A program made the translations under genes and the position numbers. Below the pieces are notes generated by a model, which was not told the DNA's origin, ran no database searches, and worked only from the letters and a program-made list of their open reading frames with translations. This document shows, one piece after another, positions 1 to 7,766 of a stretch of DNA of 64,000 bases. Numbering within the stretch: position 1 is the stretch's first letter; every line of letters starts with the position of its first letter. This DNA comes from Deltaproteobacteria bacterium (GTDB lineage Bacteria > Desulfobacterota > Desulfuromonadia > Desulfuromonadales > BM103), in contig VAUL01000003.1 in NCBI GenBank assembly GCA_005774545.1, positions 1 to 64,000 on the forward strand. Reading direction: 5' to 3'.

Positions 1-250
1 CTATAGGATATTCATATCTTAAAAAATCACGAAGCGCTGACATTGCCTTTATATTGTTATACTCGCTGGCAAGCTTGGCATCTAATCTGCTTTCCAATAT
101 TAAATTCACAGCTGATGCAACTTGAGTATATTCAGATAACACATCCAAGTAAGTTTCCGCATAACTTTGCGTTGCCACAGTCGTAAATAAAATAAAAAAG
201 CAGGTGAAAATAAAACCTTGCCCCCACCGAGTGAACCCCTTGATCTTCAT
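1..250 (-). CDS. Secreted protein of unknown function, C-terminus cut by window edge
   Basis: An open frame starts at ATG 250-248 and runs off the window after about 83 residues. The N-terminus has Lys/Arg residues, then a hydrophobic stretch and a VATQSYA-type end, which fits a Sec signal peptide with cleavage near residue 31. A good ribosome binding site (AGGAGA) lies about 9 nt upstream. The visible mature part is helical and polar and shows no motif I recognise. Codon use is much more AT-rich than in every neighbour, which suggests acquisition by transfer. It lies directly downstream of a GEMM-type riboswitch and an intrinsic terminator on the same strand, so expression is probably controlled by a cyclic dinucleotide. 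Function is unknown. Confidence 0.75.
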   Translation of the reverse strand, partial: MKIKGFTRWGQGFIFTCFFILFTTVATQSYAETYLDVLSEYTQVASAVNLILESRLDAKLASEYNNIKAMSALRDFLRYEYPI

Positions 251-289
251 TTTTCCAATCTCCTCTTCCTGAGATCTAAACTATACAAA

Positions 290-320
290 CGCCCGCCTCC
301 GGATAAACCGAAGACGGGCG
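290..320 (-). terminator. Intrinsic terminator acting as riboswitch expression platform
   Basis: On the minus strand CGCCCG-T-CTTCGG and CCGGAG-G-CGGGCG pair around a TTTAT loop, followed by TTTGTATAGTTT. It sits between the GEMM aptamer (366-449) and the start codon at 250, as expected for an expression platform that acts on transcription. The U-tract is short, so termination may be partial. Confidence 0.65.
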
Positions 321-365
321 CCCGATGGGTAGACCTTACCCTGCAACTTCCCCCATGAACATCCG

Positions 366-449
366 CTCTCTTCGGCAGCCCGACAACCTCACGCGAGGCT
401 CACGGCTTTGCGCCCCGGGGTCGCCCCCGGTTTGCTCTTATCGGAGAGC
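366..449 (-). ncRNA. GEMM-I family cyclic-dinucleotide riboswitch aptamer (G20A, cGAMP-type)
   Basis: Read on the minus strand, the GEMM core is present. It has GAGCAAACC, then a P2 stem closed by a GCGA (GNRA) loop between GGG and CCC, then GCGCAAAGCC, then a second helix, then GCCGAAGAGAG pairing back to CUCUCC to close P1. Aligned to the Vibrio Vc2 aptamer, G14, A18, G19, G21, C46 and the intercalating A47 are kept, but the ligand-contacting position 20 is A instead of G. In GEMM-Ib RNAs of Geobacter relatives that change marks preference for 3',3'-cGAMP over c-di-GMP. The aptamer is followed by a terminator hairpin and a secreted-protein gene. The family call is strong; ligand preference is inferred from one base. 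Confidence 0.85.
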
Positions 450-524
450 TACTTTTCTAGCTATTAACTGAAATTTCTATCACAGAGCATCTCATAATTC
501 TCTCACCTGCTCACAGCCCCCCGA

Positions 525-566
525 GAAAAAGAAAAACCGTCGCCCCTCTTGCCAAAGGAACGACGG
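525..566 (-). terminator. Rho-independent terminator after the peptide-transporter operon
   Basis: On the minus strand CCGTCG (566-561) pairs with CGACGG (542-537) around an 18-nt loop, followed by TTTTTCTTTTT. It lies about 70 bp downstream of the permease stop codon, ending the leftward operon before the remaining Dpp subunits would be expected. Confidence 0.7.
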
Positions 567-585
567 CCTGGCACTTAAAAACTCA

Positions 586-624
586 ACAGAGAATAATCGG
601 ATCGTCACTCAGACTATTCTCTGT
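586..624. repeat. Perfect 10-bp inverted repeat, 19-bp spacer
   Basis: ACAGAGAATA (586-595) and TATTCTCTGT (615-624) are exact inverted copies. No T-tract follows on either side, so it is not an ordinary terminator. It sits at the junction between the AT-rich riboswitch/secreted-gene segment and the high-GC core operon. It could be an operator, a remnant of an integration site, or part of the 3' untranslated region of the permease mRNA. Confidence 0.5.
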
Positions 625-638
625 CAATAACGGGTTTT

Positions 639-1613
639 TCAGCTCCGCCGGATGCGCGGATCGGCCAGGGCGTAGCCGATATCCGCGAACAGGTTGCCGA
701 TCAGGGTCAGCACCGCGCCGATCACCAGGATCCCCATGATCAGCGGGTAGTCGCGCATCATCACCCCGTCGTAGAAGAGCTTGCCCATGCCGGGGATGGC
801 GAAGATCGTTTCGAAGATCACGCTGCCGCCGATCAGCCCCGGCACCGACAGGCCGAGGATGGTGATCACCGGCAGCAGGGCGTTGCGCAGGGCATGGCGG
901 TAGATGACCTGCGACTCCGGCAGCCCCTTGGCGCGGGCGGTGAGGATGTAGTCCTGGCGGATCACCTCGAGCATGTTGGAGCGCATGTAGCGGGAGAAGC
1001 CGGCCAGCCCGCCGAAGGCCGAGACGAACACCGGCAGGATCAGGTGGTGGATGACATCCCAGATCTGCGCGCCGAGGCCGAGGTACTCAAAACCGATCGA
1101 TTTGAGCCCGGCGATCGGGAAGAGGCCGAGGCGCACGCCGAGGTAGTCCATCAGCAGCAGGGCCAGCCAGAACGAGGGCATGGCGAAGCCGGCGAAGACC
1201 AGCACCGTGGTGGCGCGATCAAACGGCGAATTGCGGCGCACCGCCGAAAGGATGCCGAGCGGCACCGCCACGACGAGAATGGCGGCGATGGAGAGGAGAT
1301 TGATGAGGATCGTCACCGGCAGGCGCTCGACGATCTTGGCGAACACCGGCCGGTGATCCTGGGCAAACGATTCGCCGAAGTCGAGCCGGGCGATGCGCCC
1401 CAGCCACTGGCCGTACTGCACGTAGAGCGGCTGGTCGAGGCCGTAGCGCTCGCGCAGGCGCTCGCGCATCTCGGCGCTGGCCTTGGGGTTGAGGTCGGTC
1501 TGCAGATCGGTCGGCTCGCCGGGAGCCAGATGGATCACCACGAAGCTGATCAGGGTAATGCCGATCAGCAGCGGAATCATCATCAGCAGACGTTTGGCAA
1601 GATAAGAAATCAA
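639..1613 (-). CDS. Dipeptide/oligopeptide ABC transporter permease, DppB/OppB type
   Basis: Inner-membrane permease of a peptide or nickel-type ABC importer. The 324 residues match the family length. TM1 is at about residues 9-30, further hydrophobic segments follow a long periplasmic loop, and the ATPase-contacting EAA loop is at about 224-250 (ARAKGLPES...ALRNALLPV). The C-terminus ends ADPRIRRS, typical of complete DppB proteins. It lies 42 bp after the solute-binding lipoprotein gene and is followed by a terminator. No DppC-type second permease and no DppD/F ATPase gene is present here, so it must pair with subunits encoded elsewhere or be nonfunctional alone. Substrate specificity cannot be read from the sequence. 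Confidence 0.88.
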   Translation of the reverse strand: MISYLAKRLLMMIPLLIGITLISFVVIHLAPGEPTDLQTDLNPKASAEMRERLRERYGLDQPLYVQYGQWLGRIARLDFGESFAQDHRPVFAKIVERLPVTILINLLSIAAILVVAVPLGILSAVRRNSPFDRATTVLVFAGFAMPSFWLALLLMDYLGVRLGLFPIAGLKSIGFEYLGLGAQIWDVIHHLILPVFVSAFGGLAGFSRYMRSNMLEVIRQDYILTARAKGLPESQVIYRHALRNALLPVITILGLSVPGLIGGSVIFETIFAIPGMGKLFYDGVMMRDYPLIMGILVIGAVLTLIGNLFADIGYALADPRIRRS

Positions 1614-1655
1614 GACTCAGTCCTCAGTCCTCAGCACTCATCGCTCAGCACGCGC

Positions 1656-3269
1656 TTATCTGGCATACTTCTGCTCCCCCTCGGGGACGTACCACTTGAT
1701 GAAGTTGTGGGTGATCCCGGCCGGGGCCGGCTCGATGCCGCGAACACGGCGGGCCACCGCCGGCATGGCTTCGGGGACGTAAAGGAAGGTGTAGGGCTGC
1801 TCTTCGGCGAGGATCTCCTGGAACCGGTCGTAGATCTTCTTGCGTTCGGCCTGGTCGAAGACCCGCCGGCCGCGCTCGAGCAGCTCGTCGACCTCGGCGT
1901 TCCTGTAATGGATGAAGTTCAGCTCGCGCGGCCCGGTCTTGCTCGAATGCCAGATGTTGTACTGATCGGGCTCCGGACCACCGGTCCAGCCGAGGATGGT
2001 GGCGTCGAAGTTCCCCGTGAAGATGAATTCCTTGAGAAACGTGGCCCATTCGATCACGCGGATCTGGACGTCGATACCGACCTCCTTCAGCCGCCGCTGG
2101 ATGATCTCGGCACTCTTGGCGCGCAGGTCGTTCCCCTGGTTGGTGACGATGGTGAACGCCAGCTTCTGCCCGCCCTTCTCGCGCACGCCGTCGCCGTCGC
2201 TGTCGCGCCAGCCGGCCTCGTCGAGGAGCTTTCCGGCCACCGCCGGATCGTAGCCGTAGCGCCTGACGTTGGGGTTGTAGACCCAGGTGTCCGGCTTGTA
2301 GGGGCCGGTCGCCACCCGCCCCAGCCCGAGGAGCACGCCGTCGATCAGCTCCTGCTTGTCGATGGCATGGGCGATCGCCCGGCGCACCCGCACATCCTGG
2401 AAGAGCGGCTTGCGCAGGTTGTAGCCGAGGTAGCTGTAGCCGAAATTGAGGTAGCGGTATTTGTTGAAATTGCGCTTGAAGGCCGGGGTATCGGTCTGCG
2501 TTGAGTACTGGATCGGCGTCAGCCCCATGAAGTCGAGCCCCCCCGACTGCAGTTCCAGGAACTGGGTGGAGGTGTCGGGGATGATGCGGTAGACCACGCG
2601 CTTGAGGTAGGGCTTGCCGTCGTAGTAATCGGGGTTGGCCTCCAGCACCAGCTTCTCGCCGGCCTTCCACTCGACGAACCGGTAGGGCCCGGTGCCGATC
2701 GGCATCCGCCCCAGCGGGCTCTTGGTGACGTCCGTGCCTTCAAGCAGGTGCTTCGGGTGGACGGCCGTCGCCCAGCTCTCCAGGGCCGGCGCGTAGGGCT
2801 GCCGATAGGTCACCCGGAAGGTGTAGGGATCGGGCGCCTCGGCCTTCTCCACCTGTTTGAAGTCCTCGGCGTAGGAGGTCGGCACCTTCGGATCGACGTA
2901 CATTTGGTAGGTGAAGAGCACATCGGCGCTGGTGAAGGGGGTGCCGTCGTGCCACTTGATCCCCTTGCGCAGATGGAAGGTGATGGTCAGGTTGTCGGGG
3001 GAGATCTCCCACGATTCGGCCATGACCCCCTCCAGGCGCAGGTTCTTGTCGTAGCGGAGCAGGCCGTCGTAGACCAGGCCGTTGATGTCGGAAGATGCCG
3101 AGTCGGAAGCCAGGACCGGCAACAGGGTGCTCGGCTCGCCGATGGATGCTTCGATGAAGGTATCGCCGTAGGCCGGACGGCTGTCGGTGCCGGCGGCGGG
3201 GGACGGGCCTTCCTGGCGGCCGCAGCCGGCCAGCGCCATCAGGAGGAAGAGGATGCCGAGGGCACGCAT
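1656..3269 (-). CDS. Peptide-binding lipoprotein of ABC transporter (SBP family 5)
   Basis: Extracytoplasmic solute-binding protein, 537 residues. It begins with a lipoprotein signal ending LAGC, with Cys16 as the lipidated residue. Family-5 features follow: an N-terminal FIEASIGEP-like strand, YDGLLRYDKN, a hydrophobic WHDGTPFTSADVLFTY motif near residue 115, and GTGPYRF near 195. Such proteins capture peptides, heme or nickel chelates and deliver them to DppBC-type permeases. The start codon shares one base with the stop of the upstream lipoprotein gene, and the permease gene follows after 42 bp, so co-translation in one operon is likely. Ligand identity is unknown. Confidence 0.9.
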   Translation of the reverse strand: MRALGILFLLMALAGCGRQEGPSPAAGTDSRPAYGDTFIEASIGEPSTLLPVLASDSASSDINGLVYDGLLRYDKNLRLEGVMAESWEISPDNLTITFHLRKGIKWHDGTPFTSADVLFTYQMYVDPKVPTSYAEDFKQVEKAEAPDPYTFRVTYRQPYAPALESWATAVHPKHLLEGTDVTKSPLGRMPIGTGPYRFVEWKAGEKLVLEANPDYYDGKPYLKRVVYRIIPDTSTQFLELQSGGLDFMGLTPIQYSTQTDTPAFKRNFNKYRYLNFGYSYLGYNLRKPLFQDVRVRRAIAHAIDKQELIDGVLLGLGRVATGPYKPDTWVYNPNVRRYGYDPAVAGKLLDEAGWRDSDGDGVREKGGQKLAFTIVTNQGNDLRAKSAEIIQRRLKEVGIDVQIRVIEWATFLKEFIFTGNFDATILGWTGGPEPDQYNIWHSSKTGPRELNFIHYRNAEVDELLERGRRVFDQAERKKIYDRFQEILAEEQPYTFLYVPEAMPAVARRVRGIEPAPAGITHNFIKWYVPEGEQKYAR

Positions 3270-4090
3270 CAGCGGTCCTCCGCCGGCTCGTCCAGGCGCA
3301 TGAGGATCGCCCCCGCGGGGGCGGATTGCCTGAACACCTCCGGCTGGAACTGGCGATTGAGAGCCAGGTCATCGAAGGCCAGGCTGGCCTGGATCTTCTG
3401 CGCCGGCAGTGCCATCTCGATACGGCGCGGCGCGGCCCGGGTGGTGCCGTCGAAATCGCCGTAGACCACGGTCAGCTGCGGCTCCTCGCCGGACAGGTAA
3501 CTCACGCCGACCAGCCGGCGCTCCGCATCGAACCGCAGTTCCTGGCGCCGGCGGCTCGATTCGAGGACGACCTTCCACCCGCCTTCGGCCAGCATGTAGG
3601 CGGCGGCACTCTGCCTGGCGACGACCGGCGGCCGCTGCAGCAGGATGTCGACCAGGTCGCCGGGGCGCAACGGCAGGCGGGTGAAACGGCTGAGGTTTTC
3701 CGGGGTCGGCGCCCCCTGGTAGAACCGGGAATCGCCGGTGACCAGAACGGCGAGTTCGGCATCACTGACCGTCATGATCAGCAGCGGCGTCCCGAACGGG
3801 CTCAGCGTCTCGGCACGCAGCCGCCCCGGGGTTTCGGCCAGGACCACCTGGGTGCCGCTCACCGTCCGCTCCGGGGTCTGCACCTTGAACCTGGCAAGCC
3901 CCTGCAGCGTGCGGTTCTGATCGCTGCGCACCAGCCAGTCGTCGAGCAGCCCCTGGCCGACGGTATTGGCCACCGGTCTGTCCGTATGCCCGGCCGGGAT
4001 CGTCGCACAGCCGGGGAGCAGCCACAACAGCACCACGGCACCCGGCCACAAGCTCCGGCGCAGAAACCGGGGGAACGCAGCGGACATCAT
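3269..4090 (-). CDS. LolB/DUF4292-like outer-membrane lipoprotein
   Basis: A 273-residue lipoprotein with a long hydrophobic signal ending LLPGC (Cys28). The mature part is rich in beta-strands (RFKVQTPERTVSGTQVVLAETPGRLRAETLSPFGTP) and resembles the LolB/DUF4292 fold that handles lipoproteins or lipids at the outer membrane. I infer this from the pattern, not from a diagnostic motif. The start is one of two adjacent ATG codons (4090 or 4087), overlapping the stop of the upstream TPR lipoprotein gene, so translation is coupled. The pair of a TPR lipoprotein and a LolB-like lipoprotein suggests an envelope assembly role rather than a transport one. Confidence 0.7.
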   Translation of the reverse strand: MMSAAFPRFLRRSLWPGAVVLLWLLPGCATIPAGHTDRPVANTVGQGLLDDWLVRSDQNRTLQGLARFKVQTPERTVSGTQVVLAETPGRLRAETLSPFGTPLLIMTVSDAELAVLVTGDSRFYQGAPTPENLSRFTRLPLRPGDLVDILLQRPPVVARQSAAAYMLAEGGWKVVLESSRRRQELRFDAERRLVGVSYLSGEEPQLTVVYGDFDGTTRAAPRRIEMALPAQKIQASLAFDDLALNRQFQPEVFRQSAPAGAILMRLDEPAEDR

Positions 4091-5808
4091 TCCGGGCGGC
4101 CGAGGCGCTGCAGCTTGTCGCGAACGCTCTGGTTGTCGGGATTCAGCTCGAGGGCTTTCTGGTAGGCGCCGCGGGCGGGCCCCTGCTTGCCGAGGGCCAT
4201 CAGCACATCCCCCAGGTGCTCGTGGATGATGTCGTCGTCCGGCAGGAGACGAATGGCTTCTTCGATGGCCTTGCGTGCCTCCTCGAAGCGGCCGAGCCGG
4301 TAGTAGACCCAGCCGAGCGTGTCGAGGATGTGCCCGGCGGGCTTGAGCGCCACGGCCCGCTCCGCCATCGCCGCCGCCTCGGGGAGATCGATCTTCTCCT
4401 CGGCCATGGCATAGGCCAGGAAGTTGAGGGCCTCGGCGTGATCGGGCTCGGCGGCGATGACCAGACGCATGGTTTCGCGGGCCTTGGCGCTGTCCCCCAA
4501 CCGCTCGAGGATCAATGCTTTTTCGTAAAGCAGGTCGGGATCGTCGGGATAACTGGCCAGCCCCTGATCGAGAACGGCCAGGGCCTTGTGCTTGTCGCCG
4601 CCGCCAAGGTGCAGCACGGCCAGGTAATAGTAGATCTGCGGCCGCGCATCGGGTTTGCGCAGGCGTTCCTCGAGCAGCGCGACGGCGTCCGCGCTGCGCC
4701 CGGTCTGCACGTAAATGTAGCTCATGTGCGCCACGGCATCGTCGTAAAGCGGCGAGTCGGGGGCGATCTGCCTGAAGGCCTCGAGCGCCGCCGCCCAGTC
4801 GTCCTTGCGCTCCAGGGCCGTTCCCAGGTAGTAGCGCACCGGCTCCAGATCCGGCTGCATGGCGAGCATTTCGCGGAAGACCGCTATCGACTTGTCCCAC
4901 TTCTCCTGCTCCAGGTAGATCAGGCCGATCTTGCGCCGGGCATCAAGGTCTTCGGGGTTCAGTTCGACGATGGTCTGCAACTCGCTGAGCGCATCGGCAT
5001 AACGCTTCATGCCGACATAAACCCGGGCAAGGTGATGACGCAGGGAGAACTCGAGCGGATCCCTGGCCAGCGCCGCGCGAAAAACGCTGAGGGCATCGTT
5101 CCACTGGCGCCGCTCCTCATAAAGCAGACCCAGTTCCAGGGAAACCTGGGTCAGGTCCGGATGGCGCTGGATCAGCGTCCGGTACTCCTCGATCGCCAGG
5201 GCATCGAGCTTGGTTTCACGATAAAGCCGCGCCAGCGCCAGCCGGCCGGGTTGGGAATCGGGGGCCCGGCGCAGCAGATCCTTGAGCTCCTCGATCGCCT
5301 GCCCGGCCTCACCCGACCTGGCCAGGGCGATCGCCAGGTGGAGGCGAATCTGCTCCTGATTCGGGTCGCGTTCGAGCAGCTTGCGGAAATGAGGGATGGA
5401 TCGTTCCGGCTGGCGGCTGTTGAAGTAGGCATTACCCAGGCGCAGATGAGCCTTTGCCGAATCCGGGTTGCGGATCAGGATGTCCTCGACGACCCGCACG
5501 GCCTGCTTGATCTGGTCGATTTCGATATAGAATTCGGCCAGCTCGAAACGCAGCTCCTCATTTTCCGGGTCAAAGCCGATGGCCTCGCGCAGGGCGGCTT
5601 CGGCCTCCTCGTTCTTCCCCTCGTCGAACAGCAGGCGAAACCGGCCGTAGTGGTAAAGCGCCTTGGCCTGCGGGTCGTCAACCCGGGATACGTAGGCCGC
5701 GTCGCCGGAACCGCTCCCCGACGGAGCGATGCAGCCCGTCAGGGCAAGCAGCAGGCACGACGCGGGAATCCAGCAAGATACTGAACGCATTGATAGTCTC
5801 CGTGGCAT
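4087..5808 (-). CDS. TPR-repeat lipoprotein
   Basis: A 573-residue protein with a lipoprotein signal (LLALTGC, Cys26; an alternative start is Met7) and then about a dozen tetratricopeptide repeats over residues 45-570. Each repeat shows the W/L-G/A-Y-F-A-P spacing (for example ALYHYGRFRLLFDEGKNEEA and AHLRLGNAYFNSRQPERSI). TPR solenoids are protein-binding scaffolds; here it should be anchored in the periplasm or outer membrane. It is the first gene of the leftward operon with the LolB-like lipoprotein and the peptide-binding protein. A promoter candidate lies at 5833-5861. The binding partner is unknown. Confidence 0.82.
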   Translation of the reverse strand: MPRRLSMRSVSCWIPASCLLLALTGCIAPSGSGSGDAAYVSRVDDPQAKALYHYGRFRLLFDEGKNEEAEAALREAIGFDPENEELRFELAEFYIEIDQIKQAVRVVEDILIRNPDSAKAHLRLGNAYFNSRQPERSIPHFRKLLERDPNQEQIRLHLAIALARSGEAGQAIEELKDLLRRAPDSQPGRLALARLYRETKLDALAIEEYRTLIQRHPDLTQVSLELGLLYEERRQWNDALSVFRAALARDPLEFSLRHHLARVYVGMKRYADALSELQTIVELNPEDLDARRKIGLIYLEQEKWDKSIAVFREMLAMQPDLEPVRYYLGTALERKDDWAAALEAFRQIAPDSPLYDDAVAHMSYIYVQTGRSADAVALLEERLRKPDARPQIYYYLAVLHLGGGDKHKALAVLDQGLASYPDDPDLLYEKALILERLGDSAKARETMRLVIAAEPDHAEALNFLAYAMAEEKIDLPEAAAMAERAVALKPAGHILDTLGWVYYRLGRFEEARKAIEEAIRLLPDDDIIHEHLGDVLMALGKQGPARGAYQKALELNPDNQSVRDKLQRLGRPE

Positions 5809-5832
5809 CGACCGAGCGGACGATGATCGTAA

Positions 5833-5861
5833 AAATTAACATATGCAGGACAGGAGGTCAA
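5833..5861 (-). promoter_or_regulatory. Sigma-70-like promoter for the TPR lipoprotein operon
   Basis: On the minus strand TTGACC, 17 bp, TAATTT lies just upstream of the start at 5808. The -35 box is good (5/6) and the -10 is weak (3/6). Confidence 0.4.
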
Positions 5862-5906
5862 TTCTCCACCACGCCGGTCAGCTTCTTTACATGAGGCTAT
5901 CCCATG

Positions 5907-5925
5907 GTAATTTATAAGAAATTAC
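5907..5925. promoter_or_regulatory. AT-rich palindrome in divergent promoter region
   Basis: GTAATTT, 5 bp, AAATTAC is a perfect 7-bp dyad located 19 bp before the ATG at 5944, overlapping the likely -10 area (TATAAG) of the rightward gene. It may be an operator. No regulator gene is adjacent. Confidence 0.4.
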
Positions 5926-5943
5926 TGCACTGCGGAGGGGCGG

Positions 5944-7506
5944 ATGGATCCTGAGGCTCTCCACCGGCAACTGCTCGACCCGGCGACCTACCCGGAACCG
6001 ACCCGTCACGTCGATTACCGCGAAACCCACATTTCGCGGGTATACCTCACCGACAGCCATGCCTACAAGCTGAAGAAGCCCCTCAAGCTGGGCTTTCTCG
6101 ACTACTCCACCCTCGATCGCCGGGAGTTCTTCTGTGCCGAGGAAGTCCGCCTCAACCGCCGCTTTGCACCGGACACCTACCTCGGGGTCGCCACGTTGAA
6201 CGCAGACCACGGCATGCTGCGCTTCAACGGCAAGGGACCCCTGATCGACTACGCGGTGCGCATGCGCCGCCTTCCCGACGACCGCATGCTCGACACGCTC
6301 GTCGAGCGCAACGCGCCGGATCTCCCGGGGGAGATCGCCCGGCTGGCCGGGCACCTGGCCGCCCTGTTCGCCGCCCTCCCCCCCTGCCGCGGCGGAGCGG
6401 ACGGGCACGCAGCCGATGTCCGCGCCAACTGCGAAGAGAACCTGGCCCAGACCCTCCCGGTCATCGGCAAGCCGCTCAGCAGCGAAGCCCACCGGCTCAT
6501 GGCCGCACGCACCGAAAGCGAACTGGCCCGGCTCGTTCCGCTTTTCGCCGCACGCGAGGCCGCCGGTTTCGTGCGCGACGGACACGGCGACCTGCATGCC
6601 CGCAACATCTGCATGACCGATCCGGTCCGGGTCTACGACTGCATCGAATTCTGCCGGCGGTTCCGGGTCGACGACGTGGCGGCGGAACTGGCCTTCCTGC
6701 TGATGGACCTCGAGTTCCGCGGCCGCCGCGACCTTGCCGAAACGTTTCTCGCCCGCTATCGGGAATGCGCCGCCGATCCGGACCTGGCCGCGCTGCTGCC
6801 GTTTTACAAGAGCTACCGGGCCTGGGTTCGGGGCAAGGTCGAGGCCCTGCTGAGCGGGGAAACCGATGCCGCCCCGGCAACCAGAGCGGCCGCCGGGGAG
6901 CGCGCCGCGAAATACTTCAACCTGGCTCTCGGCTACTACGTGCAGCCGGTTCTCCTGCTGACCGCCGGCCTCATGGGCGTCGGCAAGAGCACGCTTGCAC
7001 GCGCCCTCGCCGAGACGCTCGGAGCGCGGCTGCTGCGTTCCGACGTGATCCGCAAGGAACTGGCCGGCCTTCACCGCGGCCGGGCACAACCGGACGCCTT
7101 CGGCGCGGGGCTCTACGCCCCGGCGGCCACCGCCCGCACCTATGCCGAAATGCAAAGGCAGGTCGAGACGCTGCTGCACCGGGGATGCTCCGTCGTGGTC
7201 GATGCCTCCTTTGCCCGGGACGCCGACCGCCAGGCTTTTTTCGCCCTCGCGGCTGCATGCGGCGTCCCGGCCTGGCTCCTCCATCTGCAGTGCGCCCGCG
7301 ATCTCGCCCTGAACCGCCTCGACCGGCGACAGGCCGAGGGGGGCGACCCCTCGGACGGACGGCGGGCTCTGTTCGCGCCGCAGGCGGCGCTGTTCGAGCC
7401 GGTCGCCGCCGGCCCGCGCGTGATCGCAATCGACAGTTCTGCCGACGTCAACTATAATGTCCAGAAAATTGCCTGCCGGCTGCTGGCCGGGCGAGACTAC
7501 CCATGA
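5944..7506 (+). CDS. Fusion of APH-like kinase domain and P-loop ATP-binding domain
   Basis: A 520-residue two-domain protein. Residues 1-330 have the aminoglycoside-phosphotransferase/protein-kinase-like fold: the catalytic loop HGDLHARN sits near residue 217, followed by an acidic VYDCIEF segment in the metal-binding position. Residues 335-515 form a small-molecule-kinase type P-loop domain, with Walker A GLMGVGKST near 342, a DVIRKEL segment and a late RRQAEGGDPSDGR lid-like region. The architecture is common among environmental bacteria and usually annotated as bifunctional aminoglycoside phosphotransferase/ATP-binding protein; its true substrate is unknown and there is no reason to call it a resistance gene. 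A strong site GGAGGGG precedes the ATG, and the stop overlaps the next start (ATGA). Confidence 0.8.
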   Translation: MDPEALHRQLLDPATYPEPTRHVDYRETHISRVYLTDSHAYKLKKPLKLGFLDYSTLDRREFFCAEEVRLNRRFAPDTYLGVATLNADHGMLRFNGKGPLIDYAVRMRRLPDDRMLDTLVERNAPDLPGEIARLAGHLAALFAALPPCRGGADGHAADVRANCEENLAQTLPVIGKPLSSEAHRLMAARTESELARLVPLFAAREAAGFVRDGHGDLHARNICMTDPVRVYDCIEFCRRFRVDDVAAELAFLLMDLEFRGRRDLAETFLARYRECAADPDLAALLPFYKSYRAWVRGKVEALLSGETDAAPATRAAAGERAAKYFNLALGYYVQPVLLLTAGLMGVGKSTLARALAETLGARLLRSDVIRKELAGLHRGRAQPDAFGAGLYAPAATARTYAEMQRQVETLLHRGCSVVVDASFARDADRQAFFALAAACGVPAWLLHLQCARDLALNRLDRRQAEGGDPSDGRRALFAPQAALFEPVAAGPRVIAIDSSADVNYNVQKIACRLLAGRDYP

Positions 7507-7766
7507 ACATGAAGGCGAAAAACCCCCTGCACCTGCGCGAAGCCTGGGTGATCTTCTTCGTCCTCGGGCTGGTCATGCTCAACTTCCCGTTCCTGCACAT
7601 CTTCAACAAAGACATTCAAATCTTCGGCATCCCCCTGATCGTCCTCTACCTCATGGTCGGGTGGCCGCTCTCGATCGCAATCATCTACCTCTTCTCATTG
7701 CTGCTCGATACCGGCGAGGCCGATGACGGCGAGCCGCCGGCCGCCCCGCCCCAGGACCAGGCATGA
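7503..7766 (+). CDS. Small two-helix membrane protein, likely symporter small subunit
   Basis: An 87-residue protein with two hydrophobic helices (about residues 13-31 and 39-64) and an acidic, Pro-rich cytoplasmic tail. It overlaps the upstream gene by 4 bp and the downstream SLC5-type gene by 4 bp, so all three should be translated as a coupled unit. Small two-helix proteins of this layout (DUF4212/DUF485-like) commonly accompany sodium:solute symporters as accessory subunits. I assign that role by size, topology and position, not by a specific signature. Confidence 0.72.
   Translation: MNMKAKNPLHLREAWVIFFVLGLVMLNFPFLHIFNKDIQIFGIPLIVLYLMVGWPLSIAIIYLFSLLLDTGEADDGEPPAAPPQDQA

Noticed and set aside
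894-2504. Long plus-strand frame (536 codons) opposite the transporter genes
   Set aside because: It is the antisense shadow of two genes with full family matches, is rich in Asp, Gly and His repeats typical of GC-driven shadow frames, and has no binding site.
5944-7506. Aminoglycoside resistance gene
   Set aside because: Only the fold and the HGDLH motif are shared; the fusion with a P-loop domain and the operon context do not support drug modification.
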